Below, piece by piece: positions 8,406 through 16,421 of a DNA stretch of 64,000 bases. A program made the position numbers and the translations under genes. This stretch comes from Futiania mangrovi. GTDB lineage: Bacteria; Pseudomonadota; Alphaproteobacteria; Futianiales; Futianiaceae. The notes beneath the pieces were generated by a model. The model had not been told where the DNA came from, did not search any database, and was given only the letters and a program-made list of their open reading frames with translations. How positions within the stretch are numbered: the first letter of the stretch is position 1; each line of letters begins with the position of its first letter. The DNA is taken from the NCBI RefSeq assembly GCF_024158125.1, contig NZ_JAMZFT010000002.1:434001-498000 (forward strand). Reading direction: 5' to 3'.

Positions 8406-8966
8406 ATGCGTCGTCTTGCACACAATCTGATTGCGACGGCTGCAATCTTCGGGGCGCTTGCCGCGGTTCCGGTAAGCATGGCGGTGCCCGCCATTGCCCA
8501 CGACTACACCGCCGGAACGCTGATGATCGACCATCCCTGGGCCCGTCCGGCCATTCCGAACCGCCCCGGCGTGGTGTTCCTGACCGTCAAGAATACCGGC
8601 GAGACGGCAGACCGCCTGATCGCGGCCAGCACGCCGGTTGCCGGAACCGTCGAGATTCACACGCACATCAAGGACGGCGACGTGATGCGCATGGTGCGGA
8701 TCGAGGGGATCGACGTTCCTGCGGGCGGCATGGCTATGCTGCAGCCGGGTGGCGATCACCTGATGCTGTTCGACATCCCGGCGCCCTATGCCGTGGGCGA
8801 CAGTTTCCCGATGACGCTGACCTTCGAGAAGGCCGGCGACGTCGCGGTCGAGGTGCAGGTCGAGATGGGCCAGGATGGTGCCGGCCACTCGATGCACAAC
8901 ATGCCGGCCCACGGCGGCCATGGTCAGGGCCACGGTGCGGCGAAGATGCCGATGAAGACGAACTGA
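8406..8966 (+). CDS. PCu(A)C copper chaperone, periplasmic
   Basis: 186 residues. A Sec signal peptide ends around Ala31 (AVPAIA/H). The mature part holds the copper motif exactly as known for PCuAC proteins: H85-x10-M96-x21-H118-x-M120. The C-terminus carries an extra His/Met-rich tail (HSMHNMPAHGGHGQGHG), which should add Cu binding sites. The family delivers Cu(I) to the CuA/CuB centres of cytochrome c oxidase in the periplasm, often with Sco. No Sco or oxidase gene is adjacent. The ATG at 8406 has a good SD (GAGGAG, 9 bases upstream). Confidence 0.93.
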   Translation: MRRLAHNLIATAAIFGALAAVPVSMAVPAIAHDYTAGTLMIDHPWARPAIPNRPGVVFLTVKNTGETADRLIAASTPVAGTVEIHTHIKDGDVMRMVRIEGIDVPAGGMAMLQPGGDHLMLFDIPAPYAVGDSFPMTLTFEKAGDVAVEVQVEMGQDGAGHSMHNMPAHGGHGQGHGAAKMPMKTN

Positions 8967-8978
8967 GGCTTCGGGCAG

Positions 8979-9776
8979 TCAGAGGGAGAGGGTCGTCAGC
9001 ACCGGGACATGGTCTGACGGCCGCTCCCATCCCCGTACCTGGCGAAGGATCTCGAAGCCCCTGAGCGCCGGTCCGAGGGACTGCGTCGTCCAGATGTGGT
9101 CGAGGCGGCGGCCGCGGTCGCTCTCGGCCCAGTCGCGCGCCCGGTACGACCACCAGGTGTAAAGCTTCTCCGGGTCGGGCCGGTAGTGCCGCGCAACGTC
9201 GATCCAGTCGAGTGTCGTCCGCAGTGTTTCCAGCTTTCCGGTCTCCACGGGCGTATGGCTGACCACGTCGAGCAGCGCCTTGTGCGACCAGACGTCATGC
9301 TCGCCCGGGGCGACGTTGAGATCGCCCACAAGGATCATGTCGCCGTGGGCCTCCCCCGACGCCGGGTCGTACCAGCCCGTCATGCCGTCGAGGTATCCCA
9401 GCTTGTGCGCGAACTTGTCGTTTACCGCCGGATCCGGCACGTCGCCGCCAGCGGGGACGTAATAATTGTGCAGGGTAATGCCGTCGATCCGCGCCGCGAC
9501 GTGGCGCGGCCCGTCGTGATCGTGGAACAGCCGGCGGCCCGCATCCTCGAGCGGGATCCGGGAGCAGATCGCGACGCCGTGGTGCCCCTTCGCACCGTGG
9601 ATGACCTGGTGCCGGAGGCCGAGTGCCGCGAGCTCTGCGCGCGGAAACTTCTCGTCGGACACCTTGGTTTCCTGAAGGCACAGCACGTCGATCGGCCGTT
9701 CCTGGAGCAGGCGCGCGATCTGCGGCAGCCGAAGCCGGACGGAATTGATGTTCCACGTGGCGAGTGTCAGCGGCAT
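8979..9776 (-). CDS. xthA: Exodeoxyribonuclease III (AP endonuclease)
   Basis: 265 residues, the usual family length. Hallmarks of the Mg2+-dependent AP endonuclease/exonuclease fold are in order: LATWNINSVR at the N-terminus, CLQETKV with the metal-binding Glu, the HGVAICSR strand, LVGDLNVAP with catalytic Asp/Asn, RLDHIW, and the terminal SDHVPV. It incises abasic sites and trims 3' blocks in base-excision repair. The start at 9776 gives the canonical N-terminus and has an AGGAG SD. A strong minus-strand terminator hairpin with a T-run lies only about 40 bases upstream of the start, so its promoter arrangement is unusual. Confidence 0.95.
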   Translation of the reverse strand: MPLTLATWNINSVRLRLPQIARLLQERPIDVLCLQETKVSDEKFPRAELAALGLRHQVIHGAKGHHGVAICSRIPLEDAGRRLFHDHDGPRHVAARIDGITLHNYYVPAGGDVPDPAVNDKFAHKLGYLDGMTGWYDPASGEAHGDMILVGDLNVAPGEHDVWSHKALLDVVSHTPVETGKLETLRTTLDWIDVARHYRPDPEKLYTWWSYRARDWAESDRGRRLDHIWTTQSLGPALRGFEILRQVRGWERPSDHVPVLTTLSL

Positions 9777-9810
9777 GAGGCTTCTCCTGCCACGCGCCGG
9801 CGGCCTTCGC

Positions 9811-9848
9811 CAAGTCAAAAAAACGCCCGGAGACTTGATCCGGGCGTT
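9811..9848 (-). terminator. Orphan intrinsic terminator with loop complementary to downstream sequence
   Basis: Perfect 10-bp inverted repeat (9822-9831 with 9839-9848, AACGCCCGGA/TCCGGGCGTT) followed, on the minus strand, by a run of seven T. It lies about 220 bases after the aminotransferase stop and about 40 bases before the xthA start. The loop contains CAAGTC (minus strand), and GACTTG follows directly after the T-run, so loop and 3' flank can pair. Confidence 0.75.
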
Positions 9849-10066
9849 GAGGGTGATCCGGCCCGCGAACGGCGTCAGGGGGACATCGGCCGCTGCTGGC
9901 TTCCGGGGCCTTCGCAGCCTGTCGGGCAGTTCCGTCCGGCAGGGGGAAGGGACGGATTCGCGAGACCTGGAAGCGGTCCGGTGCGCCGGTCGCCGGATAT
10001 GCACGCCAGCCTGCGCCCATGTCCGGCGCGGACAAAGCCCGTATGACTACTCAGGGAGGGCTGGCC
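9849..10066. other. Non-coding spacer between aminotransferase and terminator
   Basis: No convincing reading frame, tRNA or repeat is seen here. It may be a long 3' UTR of the aminotransferase transcript or a small RNA ending at the terminator at 9811-9848. Confidence 0.4.
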
Positions 10067-11491
10067 CTACCGCGGCAGTCCCTGGATTCGCCCGCCCGCG
10101 TAATCGTCGGCACCCGCCAGGATGGCCTTGCGGGCCAGCGCGATCAGCTCGTCCACCTCGGCATGGCTGATGACGAACGGCGGCGACAGGATCAGCGTAT
10201 CGCCGACCGCGCGCATGATCAGCCCGTTGGCTGTCGCATGGTTGCGCACCGCCAGCCCCATGCGGCCCAGCGGATCGAAGAAGCGCCGCGGCTCCGTCTC
10301 CCGCACGAGTTCGATGGCGCCGAGCAGGCCGACACCCCGGATCTCGCCGACGTGCGGCAGGCCGGACAGCGTGCGCAACTGTTCCTGGAAATAAGGGCCG
10401 ATGTCGTCGCGCACCCGTTCGACAAGGCCCTCCCGTTCGATCACCTCGAGATTGGCGAGCGCCACCGCCGCCGTCACCGGGTGCCCCGAATAGGTATAGC
10501 CGTGCGCGACCTCCGTGCCTGCGTTGCGCACCGCATCGGCGACCTTCGGGCCCATGACCGTGGCCGACATGGGCACGTAACCCGAGGTCAGCCCCTTGGC
10601 CATGGTCATGATGTCGGGCTGAATGTCGAACAATTGCGACCCGAACCAGTGCCCGGTGCGCCCGAAGCCGGAGACGACCTCGTCCGCGATCAGCAGGATG
10701 TCGTGCTCGGCGCAGAGGCGCTGAACCTCGGGCCAATAGGTGTCCGGCGGGATCAGCAGGCCGCCCGCGCCCTGGATCGGCTCGGCGATCATGGTCCCGA
10801 TCTTGCCCGGACCCGCGGCCTCTATCGCCTTCTCGATCTGGCGGGCGGCCGTCAGTCCGAACTCATCCGGCGACATGCCGCCCTCGATTCCGGGGCCATA
10901 CCAGTAGGGCGCCATCATCCGCAGCGTCGGTATTACCGGGTTGCCGAACTGCGCGTACATGGGCTCAAGACCGGAGACGCTGGCAGCGGCAAGCGTCACG
11001 CCGTGGTAGGCCCGCACCCGCGCGACGACCCATTGCCGGTTCGGCTCGCCCCGCGCTGTCCAGTAGAACCGGGCCATCTTCAGCGCGGTGTCGTTCGCCT
11101 CCGACCCCGATCCGGCGAACATGACATAGTCGAGCCCTTTGGGCGTCTTCTCGGCGATCCGGGCCGCAAGTTCCGTCGCGTAAGGATGGCTGCACTGGAA
11201 GAAGGTGTTGTAGTAGCTGAGGTCGCGCATGGTCCTGGCCGCGGCCTCGACCAGTTCCTCCCGGCCATACCCGACCTGTACGCACCACAGCCCGGCCATA
11301 CCGTCGAGGTAGCGCCGCCCCTCGGAATCCCAAAGGTAGCACCCCTTGGCGCGGGTGAAGATCCGCGCGCCCTGTGCGGCCAGCGCGGCCTGATCGCTGA
11401 ACGGATGCATGTGGTGGCGCGCGTCGAGTGCGCGCAGACGTGCGGTTTCCTGCGGTGTCAGAACGGTGTCGTTGGGTGGCATGACGGTCAT
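10067..11491 (-). CDS. Class III PLP-dependent aminotransferase (omega-amino acid/diamine-pyruvate type)
   Basis: 474 residues. Class III features in order: GLWCVQVGYG near residue 70, FAGSGSEANDTALK (cofactor phosphate binding), VVARVRAYHGVT, a PIQGAGG segment, LIADEVVSGFGRTG with the PLP Asp, and TMAKGLTSGYVPM with the Schiff-base Lys near residue 288. These features fit the omega-amino acid:pyruvate / putrescine-pyruvate (SpuC-like) subgroup, which moves terminal amino groups to pyruvate. The exact amine is not determinable. ATG 11491 has an AGGAG SD 7 bases upstream; the frame can be extended to 11527 but without an RBS. It stands alone and ends in TAG-GGC. Confidence 0.92.
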   Translation of the reverse strand: MTVMPPNDTVLTPQETARLRALDARHHMHPFSDQAALAAQGARIFTRAKGCYLWDSEGRRYLDGMAGLWCVQVGYGREELVEAAARTMRDLSYYNTFFQCSHPYATELAARIAEKTPKGLDYVMFAGSGSEANDTALKMARFYWTARGEPNRQWVVARVRAYHGVTLAAASVSGLEPMYAQFGNPVIPTLRMMAPYWYGPGIEGGMSPDEFGLTAARQIEKAIEAAGPGKIGTMIAEPIQGAGGLLIPPDTYWPEVQRLCAEHDILLIADEVVSGFGRTGHWFGSQLFDIQPDIMTMAKGLTSGYVPMSATVMGPKVADAVRNAGTEVAHGYTYSGHPVTAAVALANLEVIEREGLVERVRDDIGPYFQEQLRTLSGLPHVGEIRGVGLLGAIELVRETEPRRFFDPLGRMGLAVRNHATANGLIMRAVGDTLILSPPFVISHAEVDELIALARKAILAGADDYAGGRIQGLPR

Positions 11492-11527
11492 CGGTGTCTC
11501 CTGGCCGGGGTGGGGGCGGGCACGCAT

Positions 11528-11720
11528 GGCCCGCGGGCAAGGCGGCGGAGACAGGCGTCAGGGATTGTAGCCGATGCGGGCGCACAGGATCATCAGCACA
11601 CGCTTGGCGCGCACACGCGGAAGGCGATCCCTGAAGAGCCCGTACGACATGCGCGAAAGCATAGCGCAGGCTTTCGCCGCCGCGCCAGACCCTGCCGCGC
11701 CGTGGCGGCTGCCAGGGCGA
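11528..11720. other. Spacer without recognisable gene
   Basis: Between the response regulator stop and the aminotransferase start (both minus strand) I see no conserved reading frame, terminator with T-run, or repeat. Confidence 0.4.
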
Positions 11721-12404
11721 TCAGGGACTGAGCCGGTAGCCGCCTTCTTCCGTGATGAGGAGGCGCGCGTTCGACGGGTCCGTCTCGATCTTCTGGCGCA
11801 GGCGGTAGACGTGGGTCTCCAGCGTGTGCGTCGTGACCGCGGCGTTGTAGCCCCACACCTCCGCCAGCAGCACCTCGCGGCTGACCGGCCGGCCCGCGCG
11901 GTAGAGATAGCGCAGGATGGAGGTCTCCTTGTCGGTCAGGCGGATCTTCTGCTTGCCGTCCTCGGTCACCAGCAGCTTCTGCGCCGGCTTGAAGGTGTAG
12001 GGCCCGATCGGGAAGACAGCGTCCTCGGAGGTTTCGTGCTGGCGCAACTGCGCCCGGATGCGGGCGAGGAGGACAGCGAAGCGAAACGGCTTGGTCACAT
12101 AGTCGTTCGCCCCGGATTCGAGGCCGAGGATCGTGTCCGCATCGGAATCGGCGCCGGTCAGCATGACGATGGGCGCGCGGACGCCCGCCTTGCGCATCAG
12201 CTTGCAGACCTCGCGGCCATCCATGTCCGGAAGGCCTACGTCGAGCAGGATCAGGTCGACGTGGTTCGCCTTCACCCAGGCCAGCGCGTCGTGCCCGCTG
12301 CCGGCCTGGGCGGTGGAGAACTCGTCGTGCAGGTCGAGCTGCTCGGCCAGTTGTTCGCGCAAATTCGCTTCGTCGTCGACCAGAAGCAGCTTGCGTGCCG
12401 TCAT
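11721..12404 (-). CDS. OmpR-family response regulator (orphan)
   Basis: 227 residues. The receiver domain (1-115) has the acidic pair D10-D11, phospho-acceptor D55 (LILLDVGLPD), T83 (MLTGAD) and K105 (TKPF). The C-terminal winged helix (130-227) contains LTDKETSILRYLYRAG and the recognition region TLETHVYRLRQKIE. Such proteins bind tandem repeats in promoters when phosphorylated. No histidine kinase gene is nearby, so the partner is elsewhere. The start at 12404 gives the usual KLLLVDDE N-terminus with a GGGAG SD. A TGT-TATAAT extended -10 on the same strand about 70 bases upstream is a likely promoter. Confidence 0.93.
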   Translation of the reverse strand: MTARKLLLVDDEANLREQLAEQLDLHDEFSTAQAGSGHDALAWVKANHVDLILLDVGLPDMDGREVCKLMRKAGVRAPIVMLTGADSDADTILGLESGANDYVTKPFRFAVLLARIRAQLRQHETSEDAVFPIGPYTFKPAQKLLVTEDGKQKIRLTDKETSILRYLYRAGRPVSREVLLAEVWGYNAAVTTHTLETHVYRLRQKIETDPSNARLLITEEGGYRLSP

Positions 12405-12470
12405 GCCCCGTCGTCTCCCTCGCCCTGACAGCCGTGCGCGCGAGTCATGCGCGCCGTCCAAAGATGATCT

Positions 12471-12479
12471 ATTATAACA
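12471..12479 (-). promoter_or_regulatory. Extended -10 promoter element for the response regulator gene
   Basis: Minus-strand TG-T-TATAAT: an exact -10 hexamer (12476-12471) preceded by the TGn extension. It stands out in this GC-rich DNA. No good -35 is seen, as is common with extended -10 promoters. It would start transcription about 60 bases before the ATG at 12404. Confidence 0.45.
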
Positions 12480-12532
12480 GTTCAGATCGCGCCACGCGGC
12501 GCAGCGCCCCGTGCCCTGAGGATGTTCCGTGC

Positions 12533-13636
12533 ATGAGTGACAGTTTCAAGCCCACCGCGATTGCCCGTGCCGAACGGGCAGGCGCCGACCTGCGGCGCGG
12601 ATTGCCCGCGATCGTCGCGGTTTCGGGGGGTGATTTCCTCGTGCTCGCGGCCGAGAAGGCAGATTCTGCCACGCTTTCACGTTTGCGTGAGCGCACAGGA
12701 CCCCTCTTCCTCGCGCTGACGCCGGAGCGGGCCGACACGCTCAAGATCCGCCGCTACAGCGAAGGCGCAGTGCTGGTTCCCGTGACGCCTGAGACGGGGC
12801 TCGACGACATTGCAGCAGCGGTCGATCCGGCCGACGATCTCGACCATCCGCTGAAGGGGCCCTACCTCGCCGAACGCGATCCGGGCGCCGCGCGGGATGC
12901 TGCCGTGGCGGGCTTCGCGCTGGCCAAGCGCATGCGGCTTCTCCCGGCATTGCTGCTGCAACCCATCGCGCAGGACGATCCGCTGCGCGCCGACCTGCTG
13001 TCGGTCAGTGCCGGCGATGTCGCCGAGGCAGCGCGCGAGGACTGGGAAGGGTTGGAGCGTGTCGTCTCGGCGCGCTTGCCGCTCGATGCGGCGGAGAACG
13101 CGCGGATCGTTGCCTATCGCCCCCACGGCAGCGCCGGGCAGGAGCATTTCGCGATCGTCGTGGGCGACATCGATGCGAGCAAGCCGGTTCTCGTCCGCCT
13201 GCATTCGGAGTGCTTCACCGGCGATCTGCTCGGCTCGCTCAAGTGCGACTGCGGGCCGCAATTGCGCGGCGCGCTGGCCCGGATCGGGCGCGAGGGGGCG
13301 GGCATCGTTCTCTATCTCGCGCAGGAAGGACGCGGCATCGGGCTGCTGAACAAGCTGCGCGCCTATCATCTGCAGGACCAGGGCTTCGACACGGTGGAGG
13401 CGAACGTCCGGTTGGGCTTCGGCATCGACGAGCGGCATTTCGCGCTGGCCGCGCGGATGCTGCGCGATCTGGGCGTCGCTCGGGTGCGGCTTCTGACCAA
13501 CAACCCCGGGAAGGTGGCGGGACTCGAGGCAGAGGGAATCGCGGTCGAGGGGCGCGTGCCGCTGGTCTTCACGCCCAACCCGCACAACGAGGATTATCTG
13601 CGCACCAAGGCGCTGAAGACGGGGCATCTCTTCTGA
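12533..13636 (+). CDS. ribA: GTP cyclohydrolase II with degenerate DHBP-synthase-like N-terminal domain
   Basis: 367 residues. The C-terminal 200 residues are GTP cyclohydrolase II: the zinc cysteines C227, C238 and C240 (CFTGDLLGSLKCDCG), then LAQEGRGIGLLNK and LLTNNPGKV. It opens GTP to the diaminopyrimidine that begins riboflavin synthesis. Residues 1-165 resemble the RibB half of RibBA fusions in length and hydrophobic pattern, but I do not see its acidic catalytic motif, so DHBP synthase activity is unlikely. ATG 12533 is chosen over an upstream in-frame start because the N-terminus matches the domain and GAGG precedes it. The stop overlaps the next start (TGATG). Confidence 0.93.
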   Translation: MSDSFKPTAIARAERAGADLRRGLPAIVAVSGGDFLVLAAEKADSATLSRLRERTGPLFLALTPERADTLKIRRYSEGAVLVPVTPETGLDDIAAAVDPADDLDHPLKGPYLAERDPGAARDAAVAGFALAKRMRLLPALLLQPIAQDDPLRADLLSVSAGDVAEAAREDWEGLERVVSARLPLDAAENARIVAYRPHGSAGQEHFAIVVGDIDASKPVLVRLHSECFTGDLLGSLKCDCGPQLRGALARIGREGAGIVLYLAQEGRGIGLLNKLRAYHLQDQGFDTVEANVRLGFGIDERHFALAARMLRDLGVARVRLLTNNPGKVAGLEAEGIAVEGRVPLVFTPNPHNEDYLRTKALKTGHLF

Positions 13637-14136
13637 TGCGGCTGGTGGTCGCGCCGGATGGGCGTGCACGCTTCGGGTCCTGGGAGATGCGTTGCGCCAT
13701 CGGCCGGGGCGGCGTGGTTGCGGACAAGCACGAGGGCGACGGCGCAACGCCCGCCGGGATCGTGCATCCGGTGGCTGTGCTCTACCGGTCGGGCCGGGTC
13801 ATACCTCCCGCGACGGCTCTGCCGCTCACTCCGATCCGTCCGGGCGACGGCTGGTGCGACGCGCCGGGCGATCCCGCCTACAACGGGCCCGTGCGCCATC
13901 CCTACCGGGCGGGCGCGGAGCACCTCTGGCGCGCCGATCATCTGTACGACCTCGTGGTGGTGACCGACCACAATCGCGACCCGGCCATACCGGGGGCGGG
14001 CAGCGCGGTCTTCCTGCACCTTGCGCGGCCCGGTTACGCGCCGACCGAGGGGTGCATCGCCTTTGCACGCGCGGATCTCAGGCGGCTCGTCTCGCGGCTC
14101 ACGCCGGAGACCGGGATCGAGGTTCTTCCGGGGTAG
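13636..14136 (+). CDS. L,D-transpeptidase (YkuD) family protein
   Basis: 166 residues containing only the YkuD catalytic fold. The catalytic pair is visible: H128 in AVFLHLARPG and C140 in PTEGCIAF. The G-x-G-V/T strands with DGATPAG near residues 35-41 fit the family. Members cross-link peptidoglycan 3-3 or attach proteins to it. No signal peptide is evident, so location is uncertain; some short YkuD proteins lack one. It overlaps ribA by one base, probably a co-transcription arrangement rather than a functional link. It ends in TAG within a TAG-GGC context. Confidence 0.85.
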   Translation: MRLVVAPDGRARFGSWEMRCAIGRGGVVADKHEGDGATPAGIVHPVAVLYRSGRVIPPATALPLTPIRPGDGWCDAPGDPAYNGPVRHPYRAGAEHLWRADHLYDLVVVTDHNRDPAIPGAGSAVFLHLARPGYAPTEGCIAFARADLRRLVSRLTPETGIEVLPG

Positions 14137-14148
14137 GGCGGCGGAGGA

Positions 14149-14520
14149 CTACCGGCCCTCCCGGGTCAGGCCGCGCTCGGCGATCTTCTCCAGATAGGTG
14201 GACCAGAGCCGGTCGCGCTCCCGGTCGAGTTCCAGCAGGTAGTCCCAGCTGAAGATGCCGGTGTCGTGCCCGTCGTCGAACAGGATCCGGATCGCGTAAT
14301 TGCCGACGGGCTCGATGCCGGTGATGCCGACGTTCTTCTTGCCGCCGATCCACTGCCGCTGGCTGGCGCTGTGGCCCTTCACCTCCGCGCTCGGGCTTTC
14401 CACGCGCAGGTATTCGGCGGTGAATTCCCGCTCGACCGTGTCGCTGAACAGGACGACCAAGGCCCGGGATGCCCGGTCATACCGGATCTCTTCGGGGTAG
14501 ATCTCGTCGGTCCCGGTCAT
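14149..14520 (-). CDS. DUF971 domain protein
   Basis: 123 residues, nearly all one DUF971 domain (the domain also found at the N-terminus of gamma-butyrobetaine hydroxylase-like proteins). Typical elements are [17 protein letters not shown], the [13 protein letters not shown] stretch, and [15 protein letters not shown] at the C-terminus. Free-standing copies are linked to Fe-S or cofactor metabolism in some bacteria, but the role is not settled. Its ATG overlaps the stop of the Trm112-like gene (4 bases), so both belong to the cnoX-lon-domain operon. Confidence 0.88.
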   Translation of the reverse strand: MTGTDEIYPEEIRYDRASRALVVLFSDTVEREFTAEYLRVESPSAEVKGHSASQRQWIGGKKNVGITGIEPVGNYAIRILFDDGHDTGIFSWDYLLELDRERDRLWSTYLEKIAERGLTREGR

Positions 14521-14720
14521 CGGCCGGCCTCCGTATCCTCCAGGCTTTCCGCCTCGTCCGGCAGAAGGATCGGGATTCCGTCCCGGATCGGGAAGGCGAG
14601 GCCCGCACGCCGGCTGATCAGGCGCTGGCCCTCCCGGTCATACTCGAGCGGCCCCTTGGTGAGCGGGCAGACGAGGATTTCGAGAAGCTTCGGGTCCACC
14701 TGGTGGGTGCGCTCGGTCAT
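14517..14720 (-). CDS. Trm112-like / UPF0434 small protein
   Basis: 67 residues. The core [17 protein letters not shown] and [15 protein letters not shown] are the signature of the Trm112/YcaR family. Eukaryotic Trm112 activates methyltransferases; the bacterial partner is usually unknown. Only one of the usual zinc cysteines is present (C18), as is common in this bacterial subgroup. Overlaps DUF971 downstream. Confidence 0.88.
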   Translation of the reverse strand: MTERTHQVDPKLLEILVCPLTKGPLEYDREGQRLISRRAGLAFPIRDGIPILLPDEAESLEDTEAGR

Positions 14721-14732
14721 CGGGCTCCTGTC

Positions 14733-15410
14733 CTAGTTCATGCCGCCGGCGCGGCCTGCGGCGGCGAGTTCGAGAAGGGCCAGAAGGGCGTCGGCCCGCT
14801 CGGTCAGGGTCGGCGCCTGAAGAAGCGCCTGTTTCTCCTGCGGCTCGAAGGGCAGAAGCATCGCCAGCGTGTTCACCAGAGATTCCGCCGGCGCGCCCTC
14901 GATCGAGCCCCAGTCGGCGTCGAGCCGGTTGGCCTGCAGATAGGCGTTCAGCGCCTTCAGGAACCGTGGCCGGTTGGAGATGTCGCCGTCGTCCTCGCCG
15001 AGATCGCGCAGGAAGTCGTCATACTCCGGTACGACCTGGCGGTAGGGCGTGTCGACCGCCAGTTCCCGGCCCAGCCGGAACCGGCACACACCCGTCAGCG
15101 TGATCAGGTAGCGCCCATCGCCCGTTTCGGAAAACTGCGTCAGGCGCCCCAGGCAACCCACCCGATAGAGGTCGGGCGCTTCGGCATCTGCGGCCGGGCA
15201 GGGCGTGGGCTGGACCATGGCGATCACCCGGTCGCCGCCAAGGGCGTCGTTGACCATGGCGAGATAGCGCGGCTCGAAGATGTTGAGCGGCAGTCGCCCG
15301 CGCGGCAGGAGCAGGGCGCCGGTCAATGGAAAGACCGGCACGCGCGCCGGCAGGTCCGCAAGCGTGCGGTAGGCCTCCGTTCGCCGCTGTCCCTGCCGCG
15401 CGCCGCTCAT
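14733..15410 (-). CDS. Lon N-terminal (substrate-binding) domain protein
   Basis: 225 residues, all LON-substrate-binding domain and no ATPase or protease domain. VPVFPLTGALLLPRGRLPLNIFEPRYLAMVNDAL (residues 24-57) is the hallmark; LYRVGCLGRLTQF and a GVCRFRLGREL strand follow. Alphaproteobacteria commonly carry this protein next to the thioredoxin-TPR gene, as here (TGATG overlap at 15410), suggesting a shared proteostasis role. Function not demonstrated to my knowledge. Confidence 0.9.
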   Translation of the reverse strand: MSGARQGQRRTEAYRTLADLPARVPVFPLTGALLLPRGRLPLNIFEPRYLAMVNDALGGDRVIAMVQPTPCPAADAEAPDLYRVGCLGRLTQFSETGDGRYLITLTGVCRFRLGRELAVDTPYRQVVPEYDDFLRDLGEDDGDISNRPRFLKALNAYLQANRLDADWGSIEGAPAESLVNTLAMLLPFEPQEKQALLQAPTLTERADALLALLELAAAGRAGGMN

Positions 15411-16348
15411 CACGCAAACAGGATCGAGGAGAGCCGCATCCGGCCCTTCTGGGTGAGCGGGTCCTTCGGGCCGAACGCCTCGAAGAGTTCCAGCAGCCGC
15501 GTGCGTGCCGCGCCCTCGTTCCATTCCCGGTCGCGCCGGACAATCTCCAGCAGATGGGTCACCGCGTCCTCCCGGTCGCCCAGCGCGAGCAGGGCGGTGG
15601 CGAGGTCGAAGCGCGCCTGGTGATCGTTCGGATCGCGCTCGACCCGGGCCGCCAGGTCGCGCGGATCGCCTGCCTTGTGCGCCTGCTCGGCCAGTTGCAG
15701 CGCGGCTCTCGCCCCCTGGATCGCGGGGTCGTCCGCGGCGTCTTCCGGCGCCGTGTCCAGCATCTCGCGCGCACGGTCGGTCTCGCCGAGCTTCAGGTAG
15801 CACCGCGCAAGCCCGCCGATGGCGCGCAGATTCTTCTGGTCGTGCTGAAGAACGCGGGCAAAGAGCTGGGCGGCCTGCTCCGGCTGGCTTGCCATCGCCG
15901 CTTCGGCCGCATCGAGCGCCTGCTCGACAGGATCGGGGCCGGAGGGGCCGACGAGGCTGTCGATGAACGCCTTCACCTGGCTTTCGGGCAGCGCGCCCAT
16001 GAAACCGTCGACCGGCTGTCCGTTCTGGAAGGCGTACACGGCCGGGATCGACTGGATGCGCATCTGCTGTGCCAGCATCTGGTTCTCGTCGATGTTGATC
16101 TTGACGAGCCGCACCTTGCCGCCCGCCTGCTTGACCGCCTTCTCGAGGACCGGGGTCAACTGCTTGCAGGGGCCGCACCAGGGCGCCCAGAAATCCACGA
16201 GCACGACCGCGTGGCGCGATGCCTCCAGCACGTCGCGCGCAAAGGTCTCGGCGGTCGCGTCCTTGATCAGCGCCGCCTCGCCGGACGCCTCGCCGCCCGG
16301 CCCGCCATCGCGCTGTCCGCTGAAGCCGCCGCCGAATGAGAGTGCCAT
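15410..16348 (-). CDS. cnoX: CnoX-like chaperedoxin (thioredoxin + TPR)
   Basis: 312 residues. The thioredoxin domain (25-130) has an active WCGPC site (W57-C61); residues 140-312 are alpha-helical TPR-like repeats. This is the YbbN/CnoX architecture: a holdase that protects substrates from over-oxidation and hands them to GroEL or DnaK. The WCGPC motif indicates it retains reductase activity, as in the Caulobacter-type protein and unlike E. coli CnoX. First gene of the minus-strand cnoX-lon-domain-Trm112-DUF971 operon. Confidence 0.92.
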   Translation of the reverse strand: MALSFGGGFSGQRDGGPGGEASGEAALIKDATAETFARDVLEASRHAVVLVDFWAPWCGPCKQLTPVLEKAVKQAGGKVRLVKINIDENQMLAQQMRIQSIPAVYAFQNGQPVDGFMGALPESQVKAFIDSLVGPSGPDPVEQALDAAEAAMASQPEQAAQLFARVLQHDQKNLRAIGGLARCYLKLGETDRAREMLDTAPEDAADDPAIQGARAALQLAEQAHKAGDPRDLAARVERDPNDHQARFDLATALLALGDREDAVTHLLEIVRRDREWNEGAARTRLLELFEAFGPKDPLTQKGRMRLSSILFA

Positions 16349-16421
16349 TGCCGTCTCTCCGTATTCCGTTCGTGATGAAAGATGGGGCGCACGGCAGGCC
16401 CTGCCAAGGCGCCCGGGGCGA

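Noticed and set aside
12471-12478. Plus-strand TATAAC as a ribA promoter
   Set aside because: No acceptable -35 at 16-18 bases; the same sequence fits a minus-strand extended -10 far better.
12395-12532. In-frame N-terminal extension of RibA
   Set aside because: It would cross the response-regulator promoter region and has no RBS; RibA-like sequence begins at MSDSFKP.
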